From assembly GCF_005954645.2 (NCBI RefSeq), contig NZ_CP040695.2, forward strand, positions 3,596,001 to 3,660,000: DNA of 64,000 nucleotides, written 5' to 3'. The position numbers and the translations under genes were made by a program. This document shows, piece after piece, positions 8,294-17,660 of the stretch (positions are counted from its first letter, which is position 1; each line of letters opens with the position of its first letter). This DNA is from Nocardioides sp. S-1144 (GTDB lineage: Bacteria; Actinomycetota; Actinomycetes; Propionibacteriales; Nocardioidaceae). The notes under the pieces are model-generated. The model searched no databases and had not been told where the DNA came from. It worked only from the letters and a program-made list of their open reading frames with translations.

Positions 8294-8880
8294 CCGCCCG
8301 GCCCACGGCGCCGTCGCTCCCGCTGCGCACCGAGCGGCTCGTCCTGCGGCCCGCGCTGGAGTCCGACGTCGAGGCGCTGGTGGCCTACCGCGGTGACCCC
8401 GAGGTGTGTCGCTGGCTGCCCTTCGAACCGCAGGACGCAGGCGACGTCCGCGAGCGGGTGGCGGCCTGGCACCGGCACCTGGCCGCCGACCCCGCCGCCG
8501 ACCAGGACGCCGACTGGGCCCTCACGCTGGTCGCCGACCACGAGGGCGTCGTCGTCGGCGACGTGATGCTCCGGCTCAAGGGCGGCACGCAGCGCTCGAT
8601 CGCCGAGGTCGGCTACGTCTTCCACCCCGGCCACGGCGGCAGGGGCCTGGCCACCGAGGCCGCCCGCGCCGTCACCGGCCTGGCCTTCGACCACTTCGGC
8701 TGCCACCGCGTCCACGCCAACCTCGACCCCCGCAACGCCGCCTCGGCCCGCCTGTGCGAGCGGCTCGGCATGCGCCACGAGGCGCACCTGCGCCGCGACT
8801 GGTGGGACGACGGCGTCGGCGAGTGGACCGACTCAGCGATCTACGGCCTGCTCCGCGAGGAGTGGGACGCCGCGCGCTGA
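8290..8880 (+). CDS. GNAT acetyltransferase, RimJ/RimL type
   Basis: This 196-residue enzyme should transfer an acetyl group from acetyl-CoA to an amine. It has the RimJ-like N-terminus LPLRTERLVLRPALESD, the CoA-binding loop GYVFHPGHGGRGLATEA (about residues 113-130) and the following HRVHANLDPRNAASARLCERLGM. The GTG start overlaps the protease stop (GTGA), so translation is coupled. The reason for pairing with a secreted protease is unclear, and the acceptor is unknown. Confidence 0.88.
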   Translation: MTARPTAPSLPLRTERLVLRPALESDVEALVAYRGDPEVCRWLPFEPQDAGDVRERVAAWHRHLAADPAADQDADWALTLVADHEGVVVGDVMLRLKGGTQRSIAEVGYVFHPGHGGRGLATEAARAVTGLAFDHFGCHRVHANLDPRNAASARLCERLGMRHEAHLRRDWWDDGVGEWTDSAIYGLLREEWDAAR

Positions 8881-8908
8881 CGCAGTCCTCCGGGGACCCG
8901 CGCCCACC

Positions 8909-10525
8909 TCAGCCCAGCCCGAGCTCGGCGGTGGACCGCTCGCGCATCTCGACCTTGCGGACCTTGCCGGTCACGGTCATCGGGAACTCGTCGACGACCA
9001 GGACGTAGCGCGGGATCTTGTAGTGCGCCAGGCGGTCGGTGGCGAAGGCGCGGACGGCGTCCGCGTCGAGGGGTTCGGCCCCCGGGCGCATCCGGATCCA
9101 GGCACAGAGCTCCTCGCCGTACCTCGCGTCGGGGACGCCGACGACCTGGACGTCCTCGATGTCGTCGTGCTGGTAGAGGAACTCCTCGATCTCGCGGGGG
9201 TAGATGTTCTCGCCGCCGCGGATGACCATGTCCTTGATCCGCCCGACGACCACGCAGTAGCCGTCCTCGCGCATCACCGCGAGGTCGCCGGTGTGCATCC
9301 AGCCGTCGGCGTCGACCGCCTCGGCGGTCTTGTCGGGGTCGTCCCAGTAGCCGGTCATCACCGAGTAGCCGCGGGTGCAGAGCTCACCGGTGGTGTCGCG
9401 CTCGACGGTCTCGCCGCTCACCGGGTCGACCACCTTGATCTCGACGTGGGGGTGGACCCGCCCGATGGTCGTCGTGCGCCGGTCGAGGTCGTCGTCGACC
9501 CGGGTCTGGCACGACACCGGCGAGGTCTCGGTCATGCCGTAGGCGATCGAGACCTCCGCCATGTGCATGTCGTCGATGCAGCGCCGCATCACCTCGACCG
9601 GGCAGATCGAGCCGGCCATGATCCCGCTGCGCAGCGACGACAGGTCGCGCTCGCCGAACGACGCGGCGCCCTGCATCGCGATGAACATCGTCGGGACGCC
9701 GTAGAGCACCGTGCACCGCTCCTCCTCCACGGCGCGCAGGGTCACCTCGGGGTCGAAGGCCGGCCCGGGGATCACCATCGTCGCGCCGTGGCTGGTGCAG
9801 CCGAGGTTCGCCATCACCATCCCGAAGCAGTGGTAGAACGGCACCGGGATGCAGAGCCGGTCGGCGTGGGTCAGCCCGATCGTCTCGGTCGTGAAGTAGC
9901 CGTTGTTGAGGATGTTGCGGTGGCTCAGCGTCGCGCCCTTGGGGTAGCCGGTCGTGCCCGAGGTGTACTGGATGTTGATCGGGTCGGACGGCGCCAGCCC
10001 GGCCCGCCGCGCGGCCATCGTGTCCTCGGCGACGTCCGCGCCGGCCGCGACCAGCGCGGCCCAGTCGTCGGTGTCGACGAAGACCGTGCGCTCCAGCCGG
10101 GGGCAGTCGCCGCGGACGGCCTCGACCATCGAGCGGTAGTCGCTGGTCTTGAACGCCGAGGCGGCCAGCAGCAGCCGCAGCCCGCTCTGGTTGACGGCGT
10201 AGGCGAGCTCGTGGGTGCGGTAGGCGGGGTTGACGTTGACCAGCACGATCCCGACGTCGGCGCAGGCGTACTGGGCGATCGTCCACTCGGCGCAGTTGGG
10301 CGACCAGATCCCGACCCGGTCGCCGGCGGCCAGCCCGGCCGCGACGAGGCCGCGGGCGACGGCGTCGACGTCGCGGGCCAGCTCGGTCCAGGTCCAGCGC
10401 CGGCCGCTGGCCACCTCGACCAGCGCCTCGCCGTCCGGCCAGGACGCGACGGTGCGCGCCAGGTTGGCGCCGATGGTCTCGTCGAGCAGCGGCTGGTCGG
10501 TCTCCCCGCGGGCGTAGGACTCCAT
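8909..10525 (-). CDS. AMP-forming acyl-CoA ligase
   Basis: This 538-residue enzyme activates a carboxylic acid, probably a fatty or branched acid, to its acyl-CoA through an acyl-adenylate. Visible ANL motifs are the P-loop [13 protein letters not shown] (about 187-199), [32 protein letters not shown] and the catalytic lysine region [13 protein letters not shown] at the C-terminus. The last 40 residues are complete. The ATG at 10525 has a -10 box TACGTT 6 nt upstream. It ends convergently with the acetyltransferase. No neighbouring pathway genes reveal the substrate. Confidence 0.9.
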   Translation of the reverse strand: MESYARGETDQPLLDETIGANLARTVASWPDGEALVEVASGRRWTWTELARDVDAVARGLVAAGLAAGDRVGIWSPNCAEWTIAQYACADVGIVLVNVNPAYRTHELAYAVNQSGLRLLLAASAFKTSDYRSMVEAVRGDCPRLERTVFVDTDDWAALVAAGADVAEDTMAARRAGLAPSDPINIQYTSGTTGYPKGATLSHRNILNNGYFTTETIGLTHADRLCIPVPFYHCFGMVMANLGCTSHGATMVIPGPAFDPEVTLRAVEEERCTVLYGVPTMFIAMQGAASFGERDLSSLRSGIMAGSICPVEVMRRCIDDMHMAEVSIAYGMTETSPVSCQTRVDDDLDRRTTTIGRVHPHVEIKVVDPVSGETVERDTTGELCTRGYSVMTGYWDDPDKTAEAVDADGWMHTGDLAVMREDGYCVVVGRIKDMVIRGGENIYPREIEEFLYQHDDIEDVQVVGVPDARYGEELCAWIRMRPGAEPLDADAVRAFATDRLAHYKIPRYVLVVDEFPMTVTGKVRKVEMRERSTAELGLG

Positions 10526-10531
10526 GGGCAG

Positions 10532-10537
10532 AACGTA
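10532..10537 (-). promoter_or_regulatory. -10 box TACGTT, leaderless start of acyl-CoA ligase
   Basis: TACGTT on the minus strand ends 6 nt before the ATG at 10525. Confidence 0.55.
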
Positions 10538-10557
10538 ACCTGCGTCACGCCGCGCGG

Positions 10558-10974
10558 TCAGTGCCCCGCGACGAGCAGGCAGAACGGGTGCCCGGCCGGG
10601 TCGGCCAGCACGTAGAGCGGCTCGTCGTCGTCGGTGCGGTCGAGCCGCAGCGTCGCGCCGAGCTCCTCGGCGCGGCGGCGGTGCCGCTCGAGCGCGTCGA
10701 CGTCGGGGACCCGGAAGTCGTGGTGCATCTGCTTCGGGACGTCGTCGCTGGGCCAGGTGGCCGGCTCGAGCCGGTCGACGCGCTGCACGGCGAGCACCCG
10801 GCGTCCGGCCGCGTCGAGCAGCACGAGCCAGTCGGCGTCGTCCTCGGGCGCGTCGGCGACCGGCTCGTCGCCCGGGCGGTAGTGCAGGCCGAGCAGGCGC
10901 CGGTAGAACTCCGCGAGCCCGCGGGCGTCGACCGCGTCGATCGCGGTGTGCATCAGGACGGGGTGGTCGGCCAC
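10558..10974 (-). CDS. VOC superfamily (glyoxalase/dioxygenase-fold) protein
   Basis: This 138-residue protein has two beta-alpha-beta-beta-beta halves: [22 protein letters not shown] at the start and [25 protein letters not shown] in the second half, ending [10 protein letters not shown]. This layout matches glyoxalase-like proteins that use a metal held by His and Glu. The GTG at 10974 is supported by a -10 box TACGGT 6 nt upstream; an ATG at 10953 would be too close to the conserved first strand. It is divergent from lepB. Substrate unknown; bleomycin-resistance-like binding is possible. Confidence 0.8.
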   Translation of the reverse strand: MADHPVLMHTAIDAVDARGLAEFYRRLLGLHYRPGDEPVADAPEDDADWLVLLDAAGRRVLAVQRVDRLEPATWPSDDVPKQMHHDFRVPDVDALERHRRRAEELGATLRLDRTDDDEPLYVLADPAGHPFCLLVAGH

Positions 10975-10980
10975 GCCCTC

Positions 10981-10986
10981 ACCGTA
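10981..10986 (-). promoter_or_regulatory. -10 box TACGGT, leaderless start of VOC gene
   Basis: TACGGT on the minus strand ends 6 nt before the GTG at 10974. It stands back to back with the lepB promoter. Confidence 0.55.
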
Positions 10987-11010
10987 CGTCGGCGACGACG
11001 GGGCCTGGCG

Positions 11011-11016
11011 TACATT
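11011..11016 (+). promoter_or_regulatory. -10 box TACATT, leaderless start of lepB
   Basis: TACATT ends 7 nt before the GTG at 11024. Confidence 0.6.
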
Positions 11017-11023
11017 CCCTGTC

Positions 11024-11872
11024 GTGCCAGATGACGACGAGCCGCGCCGACCCGACCTCGGGAAGACCGAACCCGCCGAGCCCGTCGCGACGCCCGCGCC
11101 CGAGCCGACCGCCGCGGCCGACCCCGACGACGGCGGCGCCACCGCCGCCGAGCGCGACACCCCCAAGCGGCGCGCGCCGCTGTGGCTGGAGACGGTCGTG
11201 CTGCTCGTCGTCGCGCTCGTGATGGCGCTGGTCATCAAGACCTTCCTCGTGCAGGCCTTCTACATCCCCTCGGCCTCGATGGAGCCGGGCCTGGTGAAGA
11301 ACGACCGGATCCTGGTGCAGAAGGTGTCGTACTGGTTCGGCGGCTCGCCCTCGCGGGGCGACGTCATCGTCTTCGAGGACCCGGGCGGGTGGCTGACGGG
11401 CCCCGAGATCGGCCCGACGACGCTGCTGTCGAAGGGGCTGGCCAAGGTCGGGCTCTACCCGACCGGCGGCCACCTGGTGAAGCGGGTCATCGGCGTGCCC
11501 GGTGACACGGTCGTGTGCTGCGACGCCGACGGCCTGCTCGAGGTCAACGGCGTCGCGCTCGACGAGGACGAGTTCATCGCGCCGCAGCAGGACTGCGACG
11601 GCCCGATGCCCTACGGCCAGCGCGGCTGCCAGCGGGGCTGGGAGGTCACGGTGCCCGACGACCGGCTGTTCGTGATGGGCGACAACCGGGCCGCCTCGGC
11701 GGACTCCTCGGCGCGGCTGTGCGGGCCGAAGGAGCAGGGCTGCGCCCCCGACCGGCCGTTCGTGCCGCTCGACAACGTCGTGGGCAAGGTGTTCTCGCTG
11801 GTCTGGCCGATGGACCACGTGCGCTTCGTCGGGCGTCCCGACGTCTTCGACTCGGTGCCCGACGCCCCGTAG
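11024..11872 (+). CDS. lepB: Signal peptidase I
   Basis: This 282-residue membrane protease removes signal peptides from exported proteins. An acidic, proline-rich cytoplasmic tail of about 50 residues precedes one membrane helix (about 54-76). Box B SASMEP holds the nucleophile Ser85, box D KRVIGVPGD holds the general base Lys153, and box E MGDNRAASADS is complete. Two cysteine pairs between boxes D and E (CC and CDG..GC) are an actinobacterial elaboration. The GTG start is set by the -10 box 7 nt upstream. It serves the many secreted proteins in the window. Confidence 0.95.
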   Translation: MPDDDEPRRPDLGKTEPAEPVATPAPEPTAAADPDDGGATAAERDTPKRRAPLWLETVVLLVVALVMALVIKTFLVQAFYIPSASMEPGLVKNDRILVQKVSYWFGGSPSRGDVIVFEDPGGWLTGPEIGPTTLLSKGLAKVGLYPTGGHLVKRVIGVPGDTVVCCDADGLLEVNGVALDEDEFIAPQQDCDGPMPYGQRGCQRGWEVTVPDDRLFVMGDNRAASADSSARLCGPKEQGCAPDRPFVPLDNVVGKVFSLVWPMDHVRFVGRPDVFDSVPDAP

Positions 11873-11878
11873 GCGCCC

Positions 11879-13030
11879 TCAGGCGTCCTTGGCGACCGTC
11901 ATGGTGCGGTCGCCGAAGCGGACCGTGTCACCGTCGACCAGCGTCGAGGGGCGCCCGGCCGTGAGCGACTTCGACACGCCCTGACGCACCACGACCGACC
12001 CGTTGGTCGACCCGCGGTCCATCACGACCAGCGCACCGTCGGGGACGACCTGGAACTGCGCGTGGGTCTTCGACAGCGACATGTCGGAGGAGCGCAGCGG
12101 CACCAGGTGGGTCACCGGCTCGCCGGCGCGAGCCTCCGGACGGCGTCCGACCAGCGCGAGACCGTCGACGACGAACGTCTCCCCCGTGTCGAAGGTGACC
12201 CGCCAGCGCGGCGCCGGTGGCGTCGCCGAGGTGGCGCGGTGCGAGCGCGGCGGCGCGGCCGGCGGGCCCGGCACCGGGACCGGCGCGGGCGGCGGGGCGG
12301 CGGGGCGCGCGGCCGGCGTCGGGACGACGGCCGGCGCGGGCGCGGGCGTGGGCGCAGCAGCCGGGGTGCGCACCGGTGCCGGCGCGGGCGCGGGCGCCGG
12401 GGGCGGTGCGGGGGCCGGCTCGGGCCGGCCGGACGGGGCGGGGCGACCGCTCGGCGCCGGCACGGGCACCGGCGGGGCCACCGGTGGCGCGGGCCGCAGC
12501 CGCATCGCGGTGAGGTTCACGATCGCGTGCGGACGGTCGTCCTCGGCCTCGACGACCGGCGCCGGCCGGACGTCGACCACGACGGCGCCGCTCATCCGGT
12601 CGTGGCCGCCGCGACGGCGTCCGCCGGGGTCCATGACGGCGGTCCAGGCCAGGGTGGCCAGCCCGAGCCCGAGGGTCGGGAGGGTGAACATGCCGAGGAC
12701 GGCGGTGCGCACCAGCGCCTTGGAGACGCCGATCGGGCGTCCGTCGCCGTCGCGGACCACGCGCAGACCGACCAGGGCCTTGCCCGGCGAGGTGCCGGCG
12801 ACGCCGAGGAGCACGGCGAAGACCAGCGAGACGAGGAGCACCGTGCCGACCACCGCGCCGATGCCGGCGCCGACCTTGTCGTCGTCGAAGAGGTAGCGCC
12901 ACGCGAGGTAGCCGGCACCGACGAACAGTCCCCACGCCACGACACGGTCGATGGCGAAGGCGTAGAACCGTCGGTCGAGCTCGGCAGCGGGGTAGCTGAC
13001 CGCCTCCGGAGGAGGAGCGGGGTGGTTCAT
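11879..13030 (-). CDS. RDD membrane protein fused to an FHA domain
   Basis: This 383-residue protein has an N-terminal RDD domain (about 15-160) with several hydrophobic helices and the family pair DRRFYAFAIDR. A Pro/Ala-rich linker (about 180-285) follows, then a C-terminal FHA domain (about 290-383) with LVGRRPEA, SDMSLSKTHAQF and DRGSTNGS. FHA domains bind phosphothreonine, so the protein could tether a kinase substrate at the membrane. It is last in an operon after a PP2C phosphatase and another FHA protein. GGAGAGGG precedes the ATG. The role is inferred from domains only. Confidence 0.87.
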   Translation of the reverse strand: MNHPAPPPEAVSYPAAELDRRFYAFAIDRVVAWGLFVGAGYLAWRYLFDDDKVGAGIGAVVGTVLLVSLVFAVLLGVAGTSPGKALVGLRVVRDGDGRPIGVSKALVRTAVLGMFTLPTLGLGLATLAWTAVMDPGGRRRGGHDRMSGAVVVDVRPAPVVEAEDDRPHAIVNLTAMRLRPAPPVAPPVPVPAPSGRPAPSGRPEPAPAPPPAPAPAPAPVRTPAAAPTPAPAPAVVPTPAARPAAPPPAPVPVPGPPAAPPRSHRATSATPPAPRWRVTFDTGETFVVDGLALVGRRPEARAGEPVTHLVPLRSSDMSLSKTHAQFQVVPDGALVVMDRGSTNGSVVVRQGVSKSLTAGRPSTLVDGDTVRFGDRTMTVAKDA

Positions 13031-13047
13031 CGGGCCCTCTCCAGGGA

Positions 13048-14511
13048 TCAGGGGTGTGCGACCTGGATGGTGACGCCGTCACCGAGGTTGACCGTCGCGC
13101 CGGGAAGGACCTGCACGGCGATGCCGGGCTTGAGCTCCTCGGGGCCGAGGCCGGGCTGCACCAGCACGGTGCCGTTGGTCGAGCCCATGTCGGTCACGAC
13201 GGCGCTGCCGTGGTCGGCGCCCGACCCGGGCCGGAACTCGACGTGGGTCGAGGAGATCTCGTGCAGCGGGCTCGGGACGGTGACCAGCGTCGGCTGGTCG
13301 GTGGTGGTGAAGCGCCGCGCCTCGGGGGCCCGGCCGACCAGGACCACGCGGTCGACGTCGACGACGTCGCCGTTGGAGATCATCAGCCGGGCCACCGAGC
13401 GACCGATGCTCGGCGCCATCGGCTGCCCGGCGATCCCGGGCTGCGAGCGCGCGAACTCGCCGCCGTCGACGCCGGCCTGGGTGAGCCCGTCGTGGTCGAC
13501 GGGCACCACGGGTCCGGGGTCGGACAGGGCGTCGTGGGCGGGGGCCTCGTCGGCGGTCGGCGGCGCCGGCGGCACGAACGCCGGCGGCGGGGGCGGCGGG
13601 GTCGACCCGGGCCAGGCCGGCGGGGCCGGCGGCGAGGGCGGCGCCGGCGGCCAGGACGGCGCGGCGTCGGCCGGGTCCACCGGCTCGACCGGGTCGGCGT
13701 CGGCGGCGGGCTCCGGGCTGCCCATGTTGGTGGTGTCGCCGTCGTCGTCGAGCGGGGACGACTCGGCCTCGGCGAGGTCGAGCAGCTCGGTCGCCGGGGG
13801 CTCCTCGGGCTCGGGCTCGGGCTCGGGCTCCGGCTCCGGCTCCGGCTCCGGCTCGGGCTCGGGCTCCGGCTCGGCGGGCTTCTCGAGGGGCGGGCCCACG
13901 GGCGGGATGATCGTGTCGGGGTCGCCGGCGTACGGCGCCGGCACGGCGGCGGCCTCGACGACGGGCTCCGGCTCCGGCTCCGGCTCGGGCTCCGGCTCCG
14001 GCTCGGGCTCCGCGGCGACCGGCGCCAGCTCCTCCGGCTCCGCGGCGGGCGACGCCACCGACGTGGTGTGCGGCGGCAGGTCGACGCGGCCGACGCGGAC
14101 CAGGCCGCCGTGGATCGGGAGGTCGTCGGCGTCGGGGTCGCCGCCGTCGACGACGACGCTCAGCGCGGTCACCTCGGCGAGCGTGCGCTCGACCCACGTG
14201 GAGACCGTGGAGCCGTCGAGCTCGAAGGTCTCACCGCCGGCGGTCACGCTCGCGTGCACCGAGGCGCCGCGGACCAGGATCTTGGTCGGGCCGTCGCCGC
14301 TGCCCACCAGCACGAAGCCCGAGAGCGCACCGAGCCCGGACTGCAGGAGGGCGTCGAGGACGTCGTCGAAGCCGGCGCCGTCGTCGATGCGCGACCACAG
14401 CTCGGCGACCCGTGCCTTCTCGGTCGCCGGCAGCACCAGGGTCGTCGCGGCCCCGAAGACGCCGAACCACGATCCGGGTCGGTAGGACCAGGTGCCCGGG
14501 TGCTCGCTCAT
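13048..14511 (-). CDS. FHA domain protein with Glu-Pro repeats
   Basis: This 487-residue protein begins with an uncharacterised 150-residue domain (SYRPGSWFGVFGAATTLVLP at its start). A long acidic linker has two (Glu-Pro)n runs, encoded at about 13806-13873 and 13965-14013, then a proline-rich stretch and a C-terminal FHA domain (about 385-487) with VGRAPEA, ISSTHVEF and DMGSTNGT. It is translationally coupled to the phosphatase upstream by an ATGA overlap. The repeats are encoded by GGCTCG/GGCTCC hexamers and should vary in length between strains. Its partner is probably a phosphorylated protein; no function is established. Confidence 0.83.
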   Translation of the reverse strand: MSEHPGTWSYRPGSWFGVFGAATTLVLPATEKARVAELWSRIDDGAGFDDVLDALLQSGLGALSGFVLVGSGDGPTKILVRGASVHASVTAGGETFELDGSTVSTWVERTLAEVTALSVVVDGGDPDADDLPIHGGLVRVGRVDLPPHTTSVASPAAEPEELAPVAAEPEPEPEPEPEPEPEPVVEAAAVPAPYAGDPDTIIPPVGPPLEKPAEPEPEPEPEPEPEPEPEPEPEPEEPPATELLDLAEAESSPLDDDGDTTNMGSPEPAADADPVEPVDPADAAPSWPPAPPSPPAPPAWPGSTPPPPPPAFVPPAPPTADEAPAHDALSDPGPVVPVDHDGLTQAGVDGGEFARSQPGIAGQPMAPSIGRSVARLMISNGDVVDVDRVVLVGRAPEARRFTTTDQPTLVTVPSPLHEISSTHVEFRPGSGADHGSAVVTDMGSTNGTVLVQPGLGPEELKPGIAVQVLPGATVNLGDGVTIQVAHP

Positions 14512-15329
14512 GGCAGCGCTCCCAACTTCTGCTCGAGACTCTCGCGCTGCGCGTCGGAGTCGTACGGTCGATCGTCGGCCAATCCCACCACATCGACGAC
14601 GACGGCCGTCGCGTTGTCACGTCCACCGGCCGCCACGGCGGCCGCGACGACCCGGTCGGCGGCGTCACGCGGATCGGAGGTGCTGAGCAGGATCTCGGCG
14701 ATCGCGGCGTCGTCGATCATGCCGCTGACGCCGTCGGAGCACAGCATCAGCCGCTCCGCCCCCGACAGCGGCAGCACGAAGTAGTCGGCCTCGGCACTGC
14801 CCCCGCCCCCGAGCGCGCGGGTGATGATGTGCCGCTCCGGGTGCACGGCGGCGTCGTCGGCGGTGATCACCCCGGCCTCGACGAGCTCCTGGACGACGCT
14901 GTGGTCGACGCTGACCTGGTCGAGGACGCCGTCGTTGATGCGGTAGATGCGGGAGTCGCCGAGGTTGGCCAGCAGCCACTTCGGCTCGGTCGACTGCTCG
15001 ATGAGCAGCGCCACGACGGCCGTGGTGCCGGCGGCGAAGTCGTGGGCACCGGCGGCGCGCTGCCCGGCGTCGTACTCGCCGATACGGGCCTGGGCGGTGC
15101 GCAGGGTCTCGGCGATGATGTCGGGGCCCCGGTTCGGGTCGTAGCCGGCGTCGGCCAGCCGGCCGAACTCCTCCACCACGAGGCGGCTCGCGACGTCGCC
15201 GCGGTCGTGGCCGCCCATGCCGTCGGCGACGACGAAGACCGGTGGGGCGACGAGGAAGGAGTCCTCGTTGACCTGGCGCACCAGTCCGACGTCGGTGGCC
15301 GCGCCGTGGTGCAGCTCGACGCCGGTCAC
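14508..15329 (-). CDS. PP2C family Ser/Thr protein phosphatase
   Basis: This 273-residue cytoplasmic phosphatase removes phosphate from Ser/Thr residues using two metal ions. All hallmark motifs are present: VGLVRQVNEDS, VADGMGGHDRGDVAS, LANLGDSRIYRI, DHSVVQELVEAG, LCSDGVSGMI and GGRDNATAVVVD. It has no membrane segment, unlike PstP. The GTG at 15329 has GGGGA about 7 nt upstream; far longer readings in the same frame run antisense through the helicase-associated gene. It leads an operon with two FHA proteins. The nearest kinase is 39 kb away. Confidence 0.92.
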   Translation of the reverse strand: MTGVELHHGAATDVGLVRQVNEDSFLVAPPVFVVADGMGGHDRGDVASRLVVEEFGRLADAGYDPNRGPDIIAETLRTAQARIGEYDAGQRAAGAHDFAAGTTAVVALLIEQSTEPKWLLANLGDSRIYRINDGVLDQVSVDHSVVQELVEAGVITADDAAVHPERHIITRALGGGGSAEADYFVLPLSGAERLMLCSDGVSGMIDDAAIAEILLSTSDPRDAADRVVAAAVAAGGRDNATAVVVDVVGLADDRPYDSDAQRESLEQKLGALP

Positions 15330-15361
15330 GAGACGTCCCCGGACGCCGCGAGGCGCCCTTG

Positions 15362-15367
15362 TAGCGT
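15362..15367 (+). promoter_or_regulatory. -10 box TAGCGT, leaderless start of helicase-associated gene
   Basis: TAGCGT ends 7 nt before the ATG at 15375. Confidence 0.6.
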
Positions 15368-15374
15368 TGAGCAG

Positions 15375-17648
15375 ATGGCCACCAGGGACGACGCGGGGTT
15401 CCGCACGCTCGCCGACCAGCTGCGCAGCTGGAGCGACGAGCGCGTCGCACGACTGCTCACCGCCCGACCCGACCTGACCACACCCGCCCCTCACGACTTC
15501 GGACAACTGGCGTCTCGTGCCGCGGTCCGTGCGTCGCTCTCGCGCGCACTCGACACCCTGACCCGACTCGAGCTCTCCGTGCTTGATGCCCTCGTGGTCG
15601 CCGGTCAAACCACGGCCGCCGACGTGCGCTCCATCATCCTCGCCGAGCCGGCCGCTGTCGACGCGACGCTCGGGCGACTGGTCGACCTGGCGCTGGTGTG
15701 GCACACGCGCGACGGCGGGCTCCGCGTGCTCTCCGGCGTGGCCGACGCCCTGGCGTCGGGTCCCGGCGCCAGCGGGCTGCGGCCGCGCTCGGCCGACGCC
15801 CCCGCTCCCGAGGTCGTCGCGGCCCGGCTGGCGGAGGTCTCCCCCGCCGCCCGGGCGATGCTCGAGCACGTCGTGGACGCCGGCGGCGAGGCCACCGGCG
15901 GCTCGGCCCGGCTCACCGTCCTCCCCGAGGACGCCGCCACCCCGGCCGAGGAGCTCATCGCCCGCCGTCTCCTCCTCCCCCGCACCGGCGGCGGCCTGCT
16001 GGTCGCACCCGGCGAGGTCGGGCTGGCCCTGCGCGGGGGCCGCACGACGACCGAGCCGGTCGACGTCGTCCCGCCGATCGCGGTGGCCGAGCGGTCGGCG
16101 GCGCTGGTCGACCGCACCGCGGCCGGCGCGGCGTTCGAGATCGTCCGGCAGGTCGAGCTGCTGCTCGACCAGTGGGGCGCGCACCCACCGCACGTGCTGC
16201 GCAGCGGCGGGCTGGGCGTCCGCGACCTCAAGGCGGCGACCTCCCTCCTGGCCGTCGACGAGCAGCGCGCGGCGCTGGTCGTCGAGACGGCGTCGGTCGC
16301 CGGGCTGCTGGGCCACCGTGCCGACGCCGACGGCAACTCGGTCTGGGTCCCCACCGACGCCTTCGACGCCTGGATCGCCGAGGCCCCGGCCGCGCGCTGG
16401 GCGACCCTGGTGCGGGCGTGGCTCGAGAGCCCACGCCTGCCGGGGATGGTCGGCACCCGCGACCCGGCCGGCAAGACGTGGAACGCCCTCGCGCCCGAGC
16501 TGGCGTCGTACGCGATGGCCGAGGCGCGCGCCGGGACGCTCGAGGCCCTCGCCTCGCTGCCCCCGGGCCAGGTCCTGGCCGCCGGCACCGGGTTGCCGTC
16601 GCTGGTCGAGCAGGTGGCGTGGCACCGGCCGCGCCGGCCGCGCTCGCGCGCCCAGCAGGTCGCGTGGGCGATGTCGGAGGCGGCGGCGTTCGGCGTGGTC
16701 GGGCTCGACGCGCTGGCGTCCTACGCCCGGGTGCTCGTGGCCGGCGACGACCCCGTGCCGGCGCTCGCCGGGCTGCTGCCCGAGCCGGTCGACCACGTGC
16801 TGATCCAGGCCGACCTGACCGCCGTCGCGCCCGGCCCGCTCGAGGCGGCGCTGGCGCGGCAGCTCCAGCTCGTCGCCGACGTCGAGTCCCGCGGCGGCGC
16901 GACGGTCTACCGCTTCACGCCCGGCTCGGTGCGCCGCGCGCTCGACGTCGGCTGGACCGCCGTCGAGGTGCACGCCTTCCTCGACGAGGTCTCCCGCACG
17001 CCGGTCCCGCAACCGCTGACCTACCTCGTCGACGACACCGTGCGCACCTTCGGCACGGTGCGCGTCGGGCACGCCGAGGCGTTCCTGCGCGCCGACGACG
17101 AGTCGGCGCTGAGCGAGCTGCTCCACCACCCGCAGTCGCGCGGGCTCGGGCTGCGGCGGATCGCCCCGACCGTGCTCATCAGCACCATCCCGGTCGAGGT
17201 GCTGCTCCCCCGCCTCCGCGACCTCGGGGTCGCTCCCGTCGTCGAGTCGCCCGACGGCACGGTCCAGGTGCTGCGGCCCGACGTGCTCCGGGCCCGCACC
17301 CCCAAGGACCGCGGCCCGTCGCTGCGGTCGGTGCGCGGCTCGGCCCGGGTCGCCTCGGTGGTCGCCGCGATCCGCTCCGGCGACCGGGTCGCCGCGGTCC
17401 GGCCGACCACCCCGACGACGCCGCTGACGCCGTCCGGAGCGCTGGCGGCGCTGCGCGAGGCGATCGAGGCCCGCGTCACCGTCCTGATCGGCTACGTCGA
17501 CAACCAGGGCGTCTCCTCCGAGCGGGTCGTCGACCCCCGCACGATCGAGGGCGGGTCGCTGCAGGCCTACGACCACCGCGCCGACGACGTCCGCGCGTTC
17601 GCGGTGCACCGGATCACGACCGTGCGCCCGCTGTCGCCGTCGGCCTGA
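15375..17648 (+). CDS. Helicase-associated protein with C-terminal WYL-like domain
   Basis: This 757-residue protein corresponds to Rv0862c, annotated as an XPB/Ssl2-like helicase C-terminal domain protein although it has no Walker motifs. The N-terminus (LADQLRSWSDERVARLLTARPDL) and repeated winged-helix segments suggest nucleic-acid binding. The last 70 residues (LREAIEARVTVLIGYVDNQG onward) look like a WYL domain, which often senses nucleic acid or ligand in DNA-repair regulators. It is co-oriented with xpb 1.3 kb downstream, separated by one inverted gene. The start is fixed by a leaderless -10 box. A shared repair role with XPB is inferred from context. Confidence 0.85.
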   Translation: MATRDDAGFRTLADQLRSWSDERVARLLTARPDLTTPAPHDFGQLASRAAVRASLSRALDTLTRLELSVLDALVVAGQTTAADVRSIILAEPAAVDATLGRLVDLALVWHTRDGGLRVLSGVADALASGPGASGLRPRSADAPAPEVVAARLAEVSPAARAMLEHVVDAGGEATGGSARLTVLPEDAATPAEELIARRLLLPRTGGGLLVAPGEVGLALRGGRTTTEPVDVVPPIAVAERSAALVDRTAAGAAFEIVRQVELLLDQWGAHPPHVLRSGGLGVRDLKAATSLLAVDEQRAALVVETASVAGLLGHRADADGNSVWVPTDAFDAWIAEAPAARWATLVRAWLESPRLPGMVGTRDPAGKTWNALAPELASYAMAEARAGTLEALASLPPGQVLAAGTGLPSLVEQVAWHRPRRPRSRAQQVAWAMSEAAAFGVVGLDALASYARVLVAGDDPVPALAGLLPEPVDHVLIQADLTAVAPGPLEAALARQLQLVADVESRGGATVYRFTPGSVRRALDVGWTAVEVHAFLDEVSRTPVPQPLTYLVDDTVRTFGTVRVGHAEAFLRADDESALSELLHHPQSRGLGLRRIAPTVLISTIPVEVLLPRLRDLGVAPVVESPDGTVQVLRPDVLRARTPKDRGPSLRSVRGSARVASVVAAIRSGDRVAAVRPTTPTTPLTPSGALAALREAIEARVTVLIGYVDNQGVSSERVVDPRTIEGGSLQAYDHRADDVRAFAVHRITTVRPLSPSA

Positions 17649-17660
17649 GCGCCCCGGGGC

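Noticed and set aside
12062-14485. Plus-strand open frame rich in Ser-Gly
   Set aside because: It is the reverse of the Glu-Pro repeats and FHA genes, with no start signal.
14508-17609. 1033-codon minus-strand open frame
   Set aside because: Only the first 273 codons from the GTG at 15329 encode PP2C motifs; the rest is antisense to the helicase-associated gene.
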